The notes: generated from the letters alone by a model not told the origin. A DNA stretch of 64,000 bases from Alphaproteobacteria bacterium (GCA_020851015.1 JADZDN010000171.1:11586-75585), one strand, 5' to 3'; counted from the stretch's first letter, positions 43,799 through 53,202 are shown. A program made the numbers and translations.

Positions 43799-45211
43799 TC
43801 ACTTGCGTGACGCAGCAGCAATGGGGCCGAGCAGCCCGGCCAGGCTTTCCTGTCCTTCCAGCGTCCATATTGCAGACACGGCCCGATCCGCTGCCGCGCC
43901 GTCGATCGCCGCGCCTGCCAGATCGCGGAACTTGGCCTCGACCTCGGCGCGCGACATCGGCACTTCGGGTTCGCCCTTCGGATAGGGAATGTACCGCTTG
44001 AAGCTCCGGCCATCGCGCGCCGTCACGTGCACTTCGGCTGGCCATTCGCGGGGAAACGCCGCCGACATCGCCTCGTCCGCCTCCACGCGAACGCGCCCGG
44101 CGAAGTCCTGCAGGGCCGGGTCGGCGATCAGATCGGCGGTGAAGTCGTGCTCGCCGGCCGCGCGCTTGTGCGCGACGACGGCAAGGCAGAACGGAATGCT
44201 CATTTTCGCATCGAACAGCGTGTGCGGCTTGGTGCGATGCGGCCGGTTGGTCACCGCTATGTCATAGGTGCGTACCGTAACCCCGGCGATCTGCGGCGCG
44301 TCGAGCGTTTCCGCCGACATGATGTCGAGGAGCCCGTCGATTGCCGCATGGTTGTAGCGGCAACAGGAATAGGGCTTCAGGCTGGTGCGGGTGATCTCCC
44401 AGACGTCGCCAAGCCCGGCGGTAATCCGCGCGATGTCATACTCGTCGGAGAAAGATTCGCAGAATCCCTTGCGCTGCTCGAAGATGCGGCGGCTACCCGT
44501 GAAGCCGCGTTGCGCGAGCAGGGCGGACGTCACGCCGGTGCCGGCGGCATGGCCCGGGCACAGGCGCTTGCCCATGTCGCCTTCGCCATAGATGCTGCTG
44601 TTCAATCCGGCCGCCTGGATGCCCGACAGGCCAAGCGCGTCGGACAGCGTGTCGGCATCGAACCGCAGCACGTGTCCGCTCGCCGCGGCAGCGCCGAACG
44701 TGCCGCAGGTGCCCATGCTGAGAAACCCGCGCCGCCAGTGCGAGGGTTGGACCGCGTTCGCGACACGCAGGCAGGCTTCGTAGCCGGCAATGACGGCGGC
44801 AAGGAAGGTGGCGCCGCTGGCGCCTTCGCGTTCGGCCATCGCCAAGGCGGCAGGGATCACCGGCGCGCCAACATGCGTGATCGAATCGCGGTGCGTGTCG
44901 TCCAGTTCGATGACGTGGGCGGAGACGCCATTCAGATAGGCGGCATTGTAGCAGGAAGTGCGGAAGCCAAGCCCGATGGCGGTGCATTCCTCGGTGCCGC
45001 CAAGGGTTCTGACCACGTCCGCGGCGATGCGCACCTCGTCGGTGCGCATGGCGCCAAGCGCGCAGCCGATCAGATCCAGGACCATCACCTTCGCCGCCTC
45101 GATCGCCTGCGGCGGCATGTCCTCGATGCGCAGCGTGGAGAGAAACGCGGCGAGCTTTCCCGTCGCCCCATCCTCGATCGCCGCGCGCGGCCGAGTCGCC
45201 GTCTCCAACAT
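43799..45211 (-). CDS. MmgE/PrpD family protein (2-methylcitrate dehydratase-like)
   Basis: 470 residues from ATG 45211, with a CAGGAGA ribosome site just upstream. The family is shown by YLNGVSAHVIELDDTH, HVGAPVIPAALAMAE and SIPFCLAVV. Known members dehydrate or rehydrate tricarboxylic acids (PrpD) or decarboxylate them (cis-aconitate decarboxylase). The substrate here is unknown. It is the first gene of the minus-strand acyl-CoA operon and divergent from a GntR regulator across a 151-bp gap holding a 24-bp palindrome. Confidence 0.85.
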   Translation of the reverse strand: MLETATRPRAAIEDGATGKLAAFLSTLRIEDMPPQAIEAAKVMVLDLIGCALGAMRTDEVRIAADVVRTLGGTEECTAIGLGFRTSCYNAAYLNGVSAHVIELDDTHRDSITHVGAPVIPAALAMAEREGASGATFLAAVIAGYEACLRVANAVQPSHWRRGFLSMGTCGTFGAAAASGHVLRFDADTLSDALGLSGIQAAGLNSSIYGEGDMGKRLCPGHAAGTGVTSALLAQRGFTGSRRIFEQRKGFCESFSDEYDIARITAGLGDVWEITRTSLKPYSCCRYNHAAIDGLLDIMSAETLDAPQIAGVTVRTYDIAVTNRPHRTKPHTLFDAKMSIPFCLAVVAHKRAAGEHDFTADLIADPALQDFAGRVRVEADEAMSAAFPREWPAEVHVTARDGRSFKRYIPYPKGEPEVPMSRAEVEAKFRDLAGAAIDGAAADRAVSAIWTLEGQESLAGLLGPIAAASRK

Positions 45212-45270
45212 TGCCCAGTTCTCCTGCGGGACCCCAGGCCCCACGTCGGTAGCTTTCCGCTTTGCAAGAG

Positions 45271-45294
45271 ATCCAAACATACGTACATTTGGAT
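45271..45294. promoter_or_regulatory. 24-bp palindrome, candidate GntR operator
   Basis: ATCCAAA and TTTGGAT form perfect 7-bp arms around CATACGTACA, whose centre TACGTA is itself palindromic; 20 of 24 positions are symmetric. It lies between the divergent MmgE/PrpD and GntR genes, about 60 bp upstream of the former and 70 bp upstream of the latter. Confidence 0.65.
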
Positions 45295-45362
45295 AGCAAG
45301 GACAATCCGCGGGGTCCGCGCGGGGCAAGATGGCGGGCGGGGTGGGGCATGGAGGCGGCGCT

Positions 45363-46163
45363 ATGGCGATGACCGTGGACGACCGGTTGGGACTTCCGGC
45401 GCGCGATCCAACCCCGGCCTACTACCGCATCTACCAGTCGCTGCGGGCGCGGATCAGCGCCGGCACCTATTCCGTGGACGCGCAGATTCCTACGGAAGAC
45501 CAGTTGATGGACGAGTTCGGCGTCAGCCGCCATACGATCCGCGCCGCGGTGCAGAACCTGGTGGCGCAGGGGTTGGTGCGCCGCCAGCCCGGGCGGGGGA
45601 CGTTCGTTCAAATGCAAGAGCCGGGCGCAGCACCCTGGGCGGCGCGTTCCTTGGAGGACATGCTGGACCGGAACTTCGGCGACCGGCTCGAGTCGCACGG
45701 CAAGCAGCTCCTGCGCGCCGGAAGCGGCGAGGAGCACGCCGCGCGCCAGCGTCTCGGCACGAACGAGCAGGTCGTCCGGTTCTTTTGGGTACGCAGCGGC
45801 GCAGACGGCCCCAATGCGGCCTGCGACGTCTATTTGACCAGGAGTCGCGCCGACCGCCTGCCGGCCGACTGGGCCGAGCGGCTGTCGAGCAAGCGGCTGC
45901 TTCACCTTGTCGAGGCGTATTGCAGCGTCAAGGCGACGCGGGTGCGGCAGGTCTCATCGGCAACCGCCGCAAGGCCGGACGTCGCCGCGCGGCTGGGTGT
46001 CGCGCCGCACGCGCCGCTGCTCAGCCTCGAGCGCACCTATTTCGATAGCGACGGCGGTGTCATCGAACACTCGCGGATCCTCGGGCACGCGGACCGCTGC
46101 CAGCAGGTCGTCGAACTGTTCCGCACGGGACCACGCCAGCGCACCCGGCACAAATCAATGTGA
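45363..46163 (+). CDS. GntR-family (HutC-type) regulator of the acyl-CoA operon
   Basis: 266 residues from ATG 45363, chosen because a GGAGG ribosome site sits 8 bases before it; an ATG at 45330 lacks one. The N-terminal GntR winged helix reads PTEDQLMDEFGVSRHTIRAAV, followed by an UTRA-type effector domain (C-terminal 150 residues, with LLSLERTYFDSDGGVIEHSR). It is divergent from the 45211-38865 operon and its likely operator is the palindrome at 45271. It ends 29 bp from the convergent aminotransferase gene. Confidence 0.87.
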   Translation: MAMTVDDRLGLPARDPTPAYYRIYQSLRARISAGTYSVDAQIPTEDQLMDEFGVSRHTIRAAVQNLVAQGLVRRQPGRGTFVQMQEPGAAPWAARSLEDMLDRNFGDRLESHGKQLLRAGSGEEHAARQRLGTNEQVVRFFWVRSGADGPNAACDVYLTRSRADRLPADWAERLSSKRLLHLVEAYCSVKATRVRQVSSATAARPDVAARLGVAPHAPLLSLERTYFDSDGGVIEHSRILGHADRCQQVVELFRTGPRQRTRHKSM

Positions 46164-46192
46164 AAACATGATCCTGAGGCCGGCGGGCTGTC

Positions 46193-47500
46193 CTAGCCCT
46201 TTGCCTTGTGCAGCGCCGCCTCCAGGATTTCGGTCGCCTGATCCAGTTGCGCGTTGGTGGTGGTGAAGGGCGGAACGAAGCGGAGTACATTCTTGAACTT
46301 GCCGCGCACCGAGAACATCAGCCCGTGCGAAAGGCTGTAGCGGTACACGTCGGCGGCGATCTCGGTCGCCGGTTCCTTGGTGAAGCGGTCCTTGACCAGC
46401 TCGATGCCCTGCAGCAGCCCGCGTCCGCGGATATCGCCGATCAGTTCGTAGCGCTGGGCCAGCGCGCGCATGTTCGACTGCCAGTGCTCGCCGATCGCGA
46501 TCGCCCGCTTCGGCAGATCCTTCTCGACGATCTCGTCGATGCTGGCGACGCCCGCGGCGCAGGCCAGCGGGTCCGAGCTGTGCGAATGGCCGGTCGAAAA
46601 ACCGTGCTTGGCGGCGCGCTCGGCCACGTCGTCGGTGGTTATCGCGGCGCTGACCGCGAGCCCGCCACCCAGGTGCTTGGAGACCGTCAGCACGTCCGGC
46701 CGGACGCCGTAGACCTGGTAGGCGAACATCTTGCCCAGCTTGCCCATGCCGGTCTGCGCCTCGTCGTAGATCAGCAGCGCGCCGCGCTTGTCCAACTCCT
46801 TGCGCAGGCCTTGAAGGTATTCGACGGGCAGCTCGATCACGCCGCCGGCGCTGACGATCGGCTCGACGATGACGGCGGCCGGGGCTCCAGCGGATTGCCG
46901 GTCCAGCGTCTCCATGCCGAAATGAAGCGGCGCCATGCAGCAGCCCTTGCCGTCCGACTTGTACGGACAGCGATAGCAATAGGGCGTCGGCAGGGCGAAC
47001 ACCTCGGGCATGGCCGGGCCGTAGCCGGGCGTCGCAGCCGAGTAGCTGATCGCGCGCGTCGAATCGCTTAGCCCGTGGAAGCCCTGGGTGAGGGCGCCGA
47101 CGGCCAGCCGCCCGGTTGCCCGGCGCGCCAGCAATACGGCGACCTCGTTGGAGTCCGAGCCTGACTCGCCGAACACGGACTTGCGCAGCGGCGGGTCGTT
47201 GATCGAGGCCAGCCGCGCGGCAAGCTCGACCTGCGGAACGTTGTAGTAGACGGTGCTGGCGTGGGTCAGCACCTTGCTCTGCTGCTCGATCACTTTCTGG
47301 ATGCGCGGATTGTTGTGTCCCAGGGTCGAGCACATCTGGCCCGAGTTGAAATCGAGATAGGGATTGCCCTCGGTGTCGTAGCTGAGGCTGCCCTCGGCAT
47401 GGTCGATCACCGGGCCTTCCTCGGCCGGCACGATGTCCGAGAGCAGGGTCGTCCGGACCATGAATTGCTTGGCTTTCGCTACAACCTCGTCGCGCTTCAT
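46193..47500 (-). CDS. Class III aminotransferase
   Basis: 435 residues. PLP-fold-I enzyme: the cofactor lysine is in TVSKHLGGG, the Asp that contacts the pyridine ring is in LLIYDEAQTGMGK, and the substrate/phosphate region reads SGSDSNEVA. The cysteine-rich PYCYRCPY...GCCM segment is typical of the omega-amino acid/dialkylglycine group. Likely reactions are omega-transamination or decarboxylating transamination of an amino acid. It starts about 20 bp after the DUF4387 gene and is the last gene of its operon. Confidence 0.87.
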   Translation of the reverse strand: MKRDEVVAKAKQFMVRTTLLSDIVPAEEGPVIDHAEGSLSYDTEGNPYLDFNSGQMCSTLGHNNPRIQKVIEQQSKVLTHASTVYYNVPQVELAARLASINDPPLRKSVFGESGSDSNEVAVLLARRATGRLAVGALTQGFHGLSDSTRAISYSAATPGYGPAMPEVFALPTPYCYRCPYKSDGKGCCMAPLHFGMETLDRQSAGAPAAVIVEPIVSAGGVIELPVEYLQGLRKELDKRGALLIYDEAQTGMGKLGKMFAYQVYGVRPDVLTVSKHLGGGLAVSAAITTDDVAERAAKHGFSTGHSHSSDPLACAAGVASIDEIVEKDLPKRAIAIGEHWQSNMRALAQRYELIGDIRGRGLLQGIELVKDRFTKEPATEIAADVYRYSLSHGLMFSVRGKFKNVLRFVPPFTTTNAQLDQATEILEAALHKAKG

Positions 47501-47520
47501 GTTCGATTCTCCCTCTCGGC

Positions 47521-47832
47521 TCAGGCCACTTCGATGTCGAGCAGCGGCGCGTGCTGGCCGCAGCCGTAGATGTCGGCGTCGCCGATCGATCCCTGCTTGA
47601 TCAGGCGCCGGAACGTGAACTTGATCGCCAGGCCGGCCGGAAACTCGAAGAACGAGGTGATCCGGTCGCGGTCGACGTTGTACAGCTTGGCGATCGACTC
47701 CGGCGTCACTACCTTCTGGTCGACGACGCGATTGTAGGTGGCCGAGTCGCTGAAGATGATGTCGAAGGTGGTGCGGAACGGCTTTGCGTTCTTGCTGCGC
47801 ACGATCTTGGCAAGTTCCCCGAGCTTGGGCAT
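47521..47832 (-). CDS. DUF4387 (AtuA-associated) small protein
   Basis: 103 residues from ATG 47832. LAKIVRSKNAKPFRTTFDIIFSD, then the KVVTPESIAKLYNV and IKFTFRR segments match the short protein (DUF4387) that almost always follows AtuA-type proteins, and sometimes is fused to them. No enzyme motif. Its start overlaps the AtuA stop, so the two are likely subunits of one enzyme. Confidence 0.8.
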   Translation of the reverse strand: MPKLGELAKIVRSKNAKPFRTTFDIIFSDSATYNRVVDQKVVTPESIAKLYNVDRDRITSFFEFPAGLAIKFTFRRLIKQGSIGDADIYGCGQHAPLLDIEVA

Positions 47833-49181
47833 CACACCGTCTCCATCTTGATCGGGAACAACGCGCATTCGTCCTCCACCTCGAGCAGGTGGTAGACCGA
47901 GAATTCGTAGGCCGGGCCCATGTCGGTGTCCGACGGGGAATAGAGGAAGGCCAGGCTGCCGGCGTTGTTCTTGATGCCCTCGAACGGCTGGTGCAGCAGC
48001 TTGCCGGTGGCGACGTGACAGATCGCGTGCGCCTGTTCCTGGGTTGCCGCGACCACCTCGGTCACCAGGCCCAGTTCGTGGGACGGCTTGCCCTTGAAGG
48101 TTTCGAGTTGGCCCATCACCGCGTTCTTGCCATAGGTGTGGAAGGTCAGGTGATAGGGTTCGTTGGTCTTGAAGTAGTCCTCCACATAGGCACGGTTGGC
48201 GGCCAGTATCTCGTCCAGCTTGCTGATCATCACCGGGCAGCGGATTCCGGCAATGCAGATGCTGCGATAGCCCATCAGCCGCGCGCCCTCGAGCTTCACC
48301 CGGTACGGCTTTTCCTCCGTGTAACGGGTGCCGCGCACCTTGACCCGTCGGTCGTCGACCTGGTCGAACTGCGTTCCGGACATGTCGATCAGGTGGCCCG
48401 GGCCGCGCTGGCGGTACGGATCCTCGCGCTCGTAGAGCGAATGGCCGGCGACCGAAGCGACGGTGCAACGCTGGCCGAGGCGTCCCGGCTCGACGACGAA
48501 GCCGGTGTCGTCCAGCGTGCCGAGCATCACGTCCATCGACATCGGCTCGGCGCACAGCGCGCCGCATTCCAGGATCTTCCCCATGTGCAGCGCCAGGCCG
48601 GGGTCGTAGCCCAGGTGCAGCGGCAGCGCGGCCACGACCGCGTCGTCGCAGGCGCGCCCGGCCAGCACGACCTGCGCGCCCTGCTTCAGGGCCTTGATGA
48701 TCGGCTCGGGACCCATCTGCGCCACGATGCGGCTGGAGGACCTGATCTCGTCCTCCGACGGAAGCGCGCCAGCCTCGAAGTCGACCAGCTTGCCCGAGCG
48801 CAGGCCCTTGACCACCGTGTCGGCCGGCACCTCGGCGCCGATGGTGGCCAGCTTGAAATGCCAGTTGTTCTTCCTGGCGAGGTCGAGCACGATTTCGCGC
48901 GTCCAGGCAACGCCCGGATTGCTGCCGCTGGCGCCGCAGCTTCCCACCACCAGCGGAATGCGGTTGCGGATCGCATGGCGCAGGCATTGCTCAAGCTCGC
49001 GCTCCACGGCGACCCGCGGCACCAGCATCTCGCCGCTGCCCAGATAGTGCGGGCCCGGATCCGTCGAACCCGCGTCGACGGTGATGGCGGCCGGGTTCTG
49101 CCGCATCGCGCGGTCCATCGCGTCGGTATCGAAGCCGTAGCCGAGCGAGCCGGTGGGAGCGAGGATCGTGATCGGTTTCAT
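47832..49181 (-). CDS. AtuA family protein (DUF1446)
   Basis: 449 residues. ILAPTGSLGYGF, DAGSTDPGPHYLGSG, VVGSCGASGSNPG and LAGRACDDAVVA match the DUF1446/AtuA family, named from acyclic terpene utilisation in Pseudomonas and found in other acyl-CoA or amino acid pathways. The precise reaction is not established for most members. First gene of a minus-strand operon with DUF4387 and the class III aminotransferase, and 39 bp downstream of a GntR regulator on the same strand. Confidence 0.85.
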   Translation of the reverse strand: MKPITILAPTGSLGYGFDTDAMDRAMRQNPAAITVDAGSTDPGPHYLGSGEMLVPRVAVERELEQCLRHAIRNRIPLVVGSCGASGSNPGVAWTREIVLDLARKNNWHFKLATIGAEVPADTVVKGLRSGKLVDFEAGALPSEDEIRSSSRIVAQMGPEPIIKALKQGAQVVLAGRACDDAVVAALPLHLGYDPGLALHMGKILECGALCAEPMSMDVMLGTLDDTGFVVEPGRLGQRCTVASVAGHSLYEREDPYRQRGPGHLIDMSGTQFDQVDDRRVKVRGTRYTEEKPYRVKLEGARLMGYRSICIAGIRCPVMISKLDEILAANRAYVEDYFKTNEPYHLTFHTYGKNAVMGQLETFKGKPSHELGLVTEVVAATQEQAHAICHVATGKLLHQPFEGIKNNAGSLAFLYSPSDTDMGPAYEFSVYHLLEVEDECALFPIKMETV

Positions 49182-49220
49182 GGCGTTTCTCCGTTGCAGG
49201 CGGCGCGGCCGGCGCGCCGG

Positions 49221-49940
49221 CTATTCCAGAAACAGGTTCATCATGTAGCTGAACTTGGCCGGGTCGTAGTGCGTGACCGAGATTTCCGCGACCCGCCGGT
49301 CGAGCAGGCGATAGACCCGGGTCGCCTTCAGAACCGCCGCGCGGGGCTGGATCTTGAGCTTGCGGGCTAGCCCGGCGCCGGCGATCACCGCGGTGATCAG
49401 CTGCTCGACCTCGGTGATTTTCACCTGGTTGCGCTTTTCGAGCTGAACGAACAGCGGCGACCCGCCGAGCCGGCTGTTGTCCAAGTGCTCGCCGAAGCGC
49501 TGCGGCACGTAGATCTGCTCGAGGCAAAAATCGGCATGCCCGCCCCAGCCGCGCCGGCCGGCGAAGCAACAGACCTTTTCGCCCTTGGCGGTCTTGAGAT
49601 ACTCGGCCACGTCGGACGGCGGCACGACCAGCGCGCGGCCCGCCGGCGTGTAGCGCGTGGCGGCGGCATAGTAGACGATTTCGCTGAGCGAGCCGGTGAA
49701 GCGCATCACTGGCTGGTCCTTGGCGCCCGGCCGCACGAAGGTGCCGAGCCCGGAGCGCGAGCCAAGCAGCCCGCGACGCTTCAGCAGGCCCAGCGCCTGG
49801 CGGATGGTGATGCGGCTGACATTGTATTCCTGCTCCAGCACGGACTCGGCCGGAAGCAGGGTCCCCGGACCGGACCCGCTCTCGACGATACGGGCCTCGA
49901 TCTGCTCGGCCACCATTCGGTAGAGCGGACGATCGGACAT
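49221..49940 (-). CDS. GntR-family (HutC-type) regulator of the AtuA operon
   Basis: 239 residues from ATG 49940 (MSDRPLYRM); ATG 49949 would add 3. The winged helix reads PAESVLEQEYNVSRITIRQAL, followed by an UTRA effector domain. It is co-oriented with and directly upstream of the AtuA operon and divergent from the family 3 binding protein at 50047, so it may control both. Just above its start, ATAAC is repeated with 8-bp spacing (49960-49972), a possible binding half-site pair. Confidence 0.85.
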   Translation of the reverse strand: MSDRPLYRMVAEQIEARIVESGSGPGTLLPAESVLEQEYNVSRITIRQALGLLKRRGLLGSRSGLGTFVRPGAKDQPVMRFTGSLSEIVYYAAATRYTPAGRALVVPPSDVAEYLKTAKGEKVCCFAGRRGWGGHADFCLEQIYVPQRFGEHLDNSRLGGSPLFVQLEKRNQVKITEVEQLITAVIAGAGLARKLKIQPRAAVLKATRVYRLLDRRVAEISVTHYDPAKFSYMMNLFLE

Positions 49941-49978
49941 CGGAAACATATAACATCATAACTTTTCGCCACGCAATG

Positions 49979-50007
49979 TTGACACGGCCGCAGCGCTCCA
50001 ATAGCGT
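49979..50007 (+). promoter_or_regulatory. Candidate sigma-70 promoter for binding protein at 50047
   Basis: TTGACA (49979-49984) exactly matches the -35 consensus, spacer 17 bp, then TAGCGT at 50002-50007 (three of six -10 matches). A GGAGG ribosome site at 50034-50038 follows before the ATG. Confidence 0.5.
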
Positions 50008-50046
50008 GGAAGCCAGAAAAATAAGCGGTATCGGGAGGACTTTGTG

Positions 50047-50862
50047 ATGGTACGCACTATTCGCGCCGTGGCGGGGATCGCTGTCCTGGCCCTCGGCATT
50101 GCCGCGATCGCCTCCGGCGGCGCGGTCGCCCAGGAATCGACGCTTGACGCAGTCAAGCAGCGCGGAACGCTGATCGCCGGGGTCAAGGGCGACTATCCGC
50201 CGTTCGGCTACGTCGACCAAGGCGGAAACGTGGTCGGCTTCGATATCGAGATCATGAAATACCTGGCGAAGAAGCTCGGCGTGAAGCTGGAGCTCAAGCC
50301 GGTGTCGAGCGCCAATCGCATCCCGATGCTCCAGAGCAAGGCGGTCGATGTCGTGTGCGCGTCCATGGGGATCACCAAGGACCGGGTGAAGGCGGTCGAC
50401 TTCACGGTTCCCTACGTGCTGGGCGAGACCAAGTTCCTGGTCAAGAAGGGCAGCGGCATCAAGGGCTATGCCGATCTGGCGGGCAAGACGATCACCTATA
50501 CCCAGGGCACGCCTTGGGGCGACGCGATCAAGCGCGAGCAGCCCGCGGCCAAGACCCTGGTGTTCCAGGACAAGCCGCAGGCGGTGATCGCCGTCCAGCA
50601 GGGCCGCGCCGACGCCTATGTGGACGATGGCGCGCCGATCGTGGTGTTCGCCAAGGAGCACAAGGAACTGGAGGCCGTGGGCGAGGCCGCGCCGCCGTCG
50701 CCCCTCGGCATCGCGGTTCGCCTGAACGACCCGGTCTGGCGCAACGAGATCAACTTCGCGCTGATCGATGCCTGGCAGGATGGCACGTACAAGAAGCTGT
50801 ACCGCGAGTATTTCGGCGAGGAGCCGAACCCGAAGTTTACGATCTTCAGCTGGACCTACTAG
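50047..50862 (+). CDS. Periplasmic amino-acid-type binding protein (family 3)
   Basis: 271 residues from ATG 50047 (a GTG lies 3 bases earlier; GGAGG is better spaced from the ATG). Sec signal peptide, cleavage near VAQ-E. The core reads LIAGVKGDYPPFGYVD, GFDIEIMKYLAKKLG, the TVPYVLGETKFLV segment and the TYTQGTPWGD region, typical of polar-amino-acid binding proteins. It leads an importer with the ATPase at 51026 and permeases at 51809 and 52467. A hairpin follows immediately. Confidence 0.87.
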   Translation: MVRTIRAVAGIAVLALGIAAIASGGAVAQESTLDAVKQRGTLIAGVKGDYPPFGYVDQGGNVVGFDIEIMKYLAKKLGVKLELKPVSSANRIPMLQSKAVDVVCASMGITKDRVKAVDFTVPYVLGETKFLVKKGSGIKGYADLAGKTITYTQGTPWGDAIKREQPAAKTLVFQDKPQAVIAVQQGRADAYVDDGAPIVVFAKEHKELEAVGEAAPPSPLGIAVRLNDPVWRNEINFALIDAWQDGTYKKLYREYFGEEPNPKFTIFSWTY

Positions 50863-50869
50863 GCTCGCC

Positions 50870-50907
50870 GGTCAGCGGGCGCGGCGTTATGCCATGCCCG
50901 CTTGACC
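50870..50907 (+). promoter_or_regulatory. Intercistronic hairpin after binding-protein gene
   Basis: Arms GGTCAGCGGGC (50870-50880) and GCCCGCTTGACC (50896-50907) pair over 11 bp with one bulged A; a second small stem (GGC-GTTAT-GCC) sits in the loop. It begins 8 bp after the stop and lies well before the ATPase gene at 51026. No T-run follows. Confidence 0.55.
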
Positions 50908-51025
50908 GCGCCGCGCATCGGGGTGCGGGCCGGAGGCTTGCGCCGGAAATTGGGAATGATGCCGTGAAGCCCGCAGATCGGCAGGGGGTGTCTCGCCGTG
51001 GCTCGGGGGCGGGAGCGATGCGCGG

Positions 51026-51757
51026 ATGATCGAGGTCCGCGGGGTCAGCAAGTTCTTCGGCACCCTCCAGGTGCTGAAGGACGTTTCGCTCAGCGTCGGC
51101 GCGGGCGAGGTGGTGGTGGTCTGTGGCCCGTCCGGATCGGGCAAAAGCACCCTGCTGCGCTGCCTCAACCGGCTCGAACCGGTTCAGGCCGGCGAAATCG
51201 TGGTCGACGGGATCAGGGTGACCGGCGAGAACGTCGACCTGAACCGCCTGCGAGCCGAGATCGGCATCGTGTTCCAGTCGTTCAACCTTTATCCGCACAT
51301 GACCGCGCTGCGGAACATCACCCTGGCGCCGATGCTCGTGCGCAAGCTGCCGCGGCGCGAGGCCGAGGCGCGGGCGCGCGAATTGCTGGCCAAGGTCGGC
51401 ATCGCCGACAAGGCCGACCGGTATTCGAGCCAGCTTTCGGGCGGCCAGCAGCAGCGCGTGGCGATCGCGCGCGCGCTCGCGATGCGGCCCAAGGTCATGC
51501 TGTTCGACGAGCCGACCTCCGCGCTCGATCCCGAGATGATCCAGGAAGTGCTCGACGTGATGACCACGCTCGCCAAGGAGGGCATGACCATGGTCGTGGT
51601 CAGCCATGAAATGGGGTTCGCCCGGCGCGTCGCCCACCGGATCGTCTTCATGGATCAGGGCACGATCGTCGAGGAAGCGCCGCCCGACCGCTTCTTCGGC
51701 AATCCCGCGCAGGAGCGCACGCGGAAATTCCTCAGCCGGATCCTGGTTCATTCCTGA
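51026..51757 (+). CDS. Amino-acid ABC importer ATPase (GlnQ type)
   Basis: 243 residues. Walker A GPSGSGKS, signature LSGGQQQR, Walker B VMLFDEP, switch His in [11 protein letters not shown]. Length and motifs match polar-amino-acid importer ATPases without a regulatory C-terminal domain. It is the second gene of the importer, placed between the binding protein and the permeases. Confidence 0.87.
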   Translation: MIEVRGVSKFFGTLQVLKDVSLSVGAGEVVVVCGPSGSGKSTLLRCLNRLEPVQAGEIVVDGIRVTGENVDLNRLRAEIGIVFQSFNLYPHMTALRNITLAPMLVRKLPRREAEARARELLAKVGIADKADRYSSQLSGGQQQRVAIARALAMRPKVMLFDEPTSALDPEMIQEVLDVMTTLAKEGMTMVVVSHEMGFARRVAHRIVFMDQGTIVEEAPPDRFFGNPAQERTRKFLSRILVHS

Positions 51758-51808
51758 GCGCTGCACGCCGGCGGGGCGCGCGGGCGACAGCATCGAATTG
51801 GAGCGGCG

Positions 51809-52465
51809 ATGAGCCAACACCTCGATTGGCGGGTCCTGGTCGAATACCGGTGGCTCCTGTGGGAGGGGCTGGTCCTGACCGTCCAGCTGTCGCTGGTATC
51901 GGCCGTGCTGAGCTTCATCATCGGCAGCGTCGTCGGCGCCGGGCGGCATTTCCTCGGCGGCACCGTCGCCTGGCTGCTGGCGGCCTTTACCGAGTTCTTC
52001 CGGAACATCCCGCCGATCGTCCAGTTCTTCTTCTGGTATTTCGCCGTGGGCTTCGATTCCTTCGTCGGCGCGGTGATCGGGCTGTCCGTGTTCCAGAGCA
52101 CCTATATCGCCGAGGTGGTGCGATCGGGCCTGCAGTCGATCTCCAAGACCCAGATCGAGGCGGCGCGTTCGTCGGGCCTGGGTTTTCTGCAAATGCTGGC
52201 CTACGTGGTATTCCCGCAGGCCGTGATCCGCATCGTGCCGGCGCTCAGCATCGAGTTCATCAACATCATTAAGAATTCGTCGGCGGCGATGACCATCAGC
52301 GTGATGGAGCTGACCTTCCAGACACAGGAGATCGCGTCGCGCACCTTTCGCGGGTTCGAGGCGGCGACGGCCGTCACGCTGCTCTACGTCGCGCTCGCCT
52401 TCATCGTGGTGTTGCTGATGCGCTGGGCCGAACGGCTGCTCCGGATCGAGGTTCGCGGGGGCTGA
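51809..52465 (+). CDS. Amino-acid ABC importer permease 1
   Basis: 218 residues with about five membrane helices; the coupling loop reads EAARSSGLGFLQMLAYVVFPQA. The FFRNIPPIVQFFFWYF helix is typical of the family. It pairs with the next gene as a heterodimeric pore. It ends one base before that gene's ATG. Confidence 0.86.
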   Translation: MSQHLDWRVLVEYRWLLWEGLVLTVQLSLVSAVLSFIIGSVVGAGRHFLGGTVAWLLAAFTEFFRNIPPIVQFFFWYFAVGFDSFVGAVIGLSVFQSTYIAEVVRSGLQSISKTQIEAARSSGLGFLQMLAYVVFPQAVIRIVPALSIEFINIIKNSSAAMTISVMELTFQTQEIASRTFRGFEAATAVTLLYVALAFIVVLLMRWAERLLRIEVRGG

Positions 52466-52466
52466 A

Positions 52467-53165
52467 ATGGATTTCTCGGTCATACCCCTCAATCTGCCCT
52501 ATATGATGCGCGGGCTCGGCGTTACGTTCTTCCTGGCGATCGTCAGCATGGCGGCCAGCATGCTGACCGGCACGATCTTTGCGCTGATGCGCGTGTCGAA
52601 GATCGCGGCCGTCCGCATCCCGGCGTCCCTGTTCATCGACGTGATGCGGACGATTCCGCTGATCATGGTGATGTTCTGGTTCTTCTTCCTGATCCCGCTG
52701 CTGACGGGGCAGCCGGTCAGCGCCATGGTCGCCGCGATGGTCGCGCTGATCGTCTTCAACACCAGCTACATGGCCGAAGTGATCCGCGCGGGACTGCAGT
52801 CGGTCCATCGCACCCAGTTCGAGGCGGCCTATTCCTCCGGCCTCCGCTATTTCCACACCATGCTGTACGTCGTGCTGCCCCAGGCGTTCCGCAACATGCT
52901 GCCGGCGATCATCAACCGCCTGGTCGCGCTGGTGATGGGCACGTCGCTCGCCTATATCATCGGCGTCACCGAGTTCTTCCGCGCCGCCAACAACGTCAAC
53001 AACCGCGTCTACCAGTCCTACGTGATCTACGGCTTCGTCGCGGTCGTGTATTTCCTGTGCTGCTACAGCCTGTCGCTGCTGGGACGCTATCTCGAGCGCC
53101 AGCTCGACCCCTCGGCCCAGGCCGCCGCCAAGAACCTGCTGCCGCACGGCACGGGATCGGCTTGA
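52467..53165 (+). CDS. Amino-acid ABC importer permease 2
   Basis: 232 residues, about five membrane helices; coupling loop EAAYSSGLRYFHTMLYVVLPQA. Completes the second amino-acid importer operon. The divergent/convergent LysR gene begins its 3' end 37 bp downstream. Confidence 0.86.
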   Translation: MDFSVIPLNLPYMMRGLGVTFFLAIVSMAASMLTGTIFALMRVSKIAAVRIPASLFIDVMRTIPLIMVMFWFFFLIPLLTGQPVSAMVAAMVALIVFNTSYMAEVIRAGLQSVHRTQFEAAYSSGLRYFHTMLYVVLPQAFRNMLPAIINRLVALVMGTSLAYIIGVTEFFRAANNVNNRVYQSYVIYGFVAVVYFLCCYSLSLLGRYLERQLDPSAQAAAKNLLPHGTGSA

Positions 53166-53202
53166 CCGCGCTGCGGCGGAGCCGGCATGGCGGGTCGCCG
53201 GC

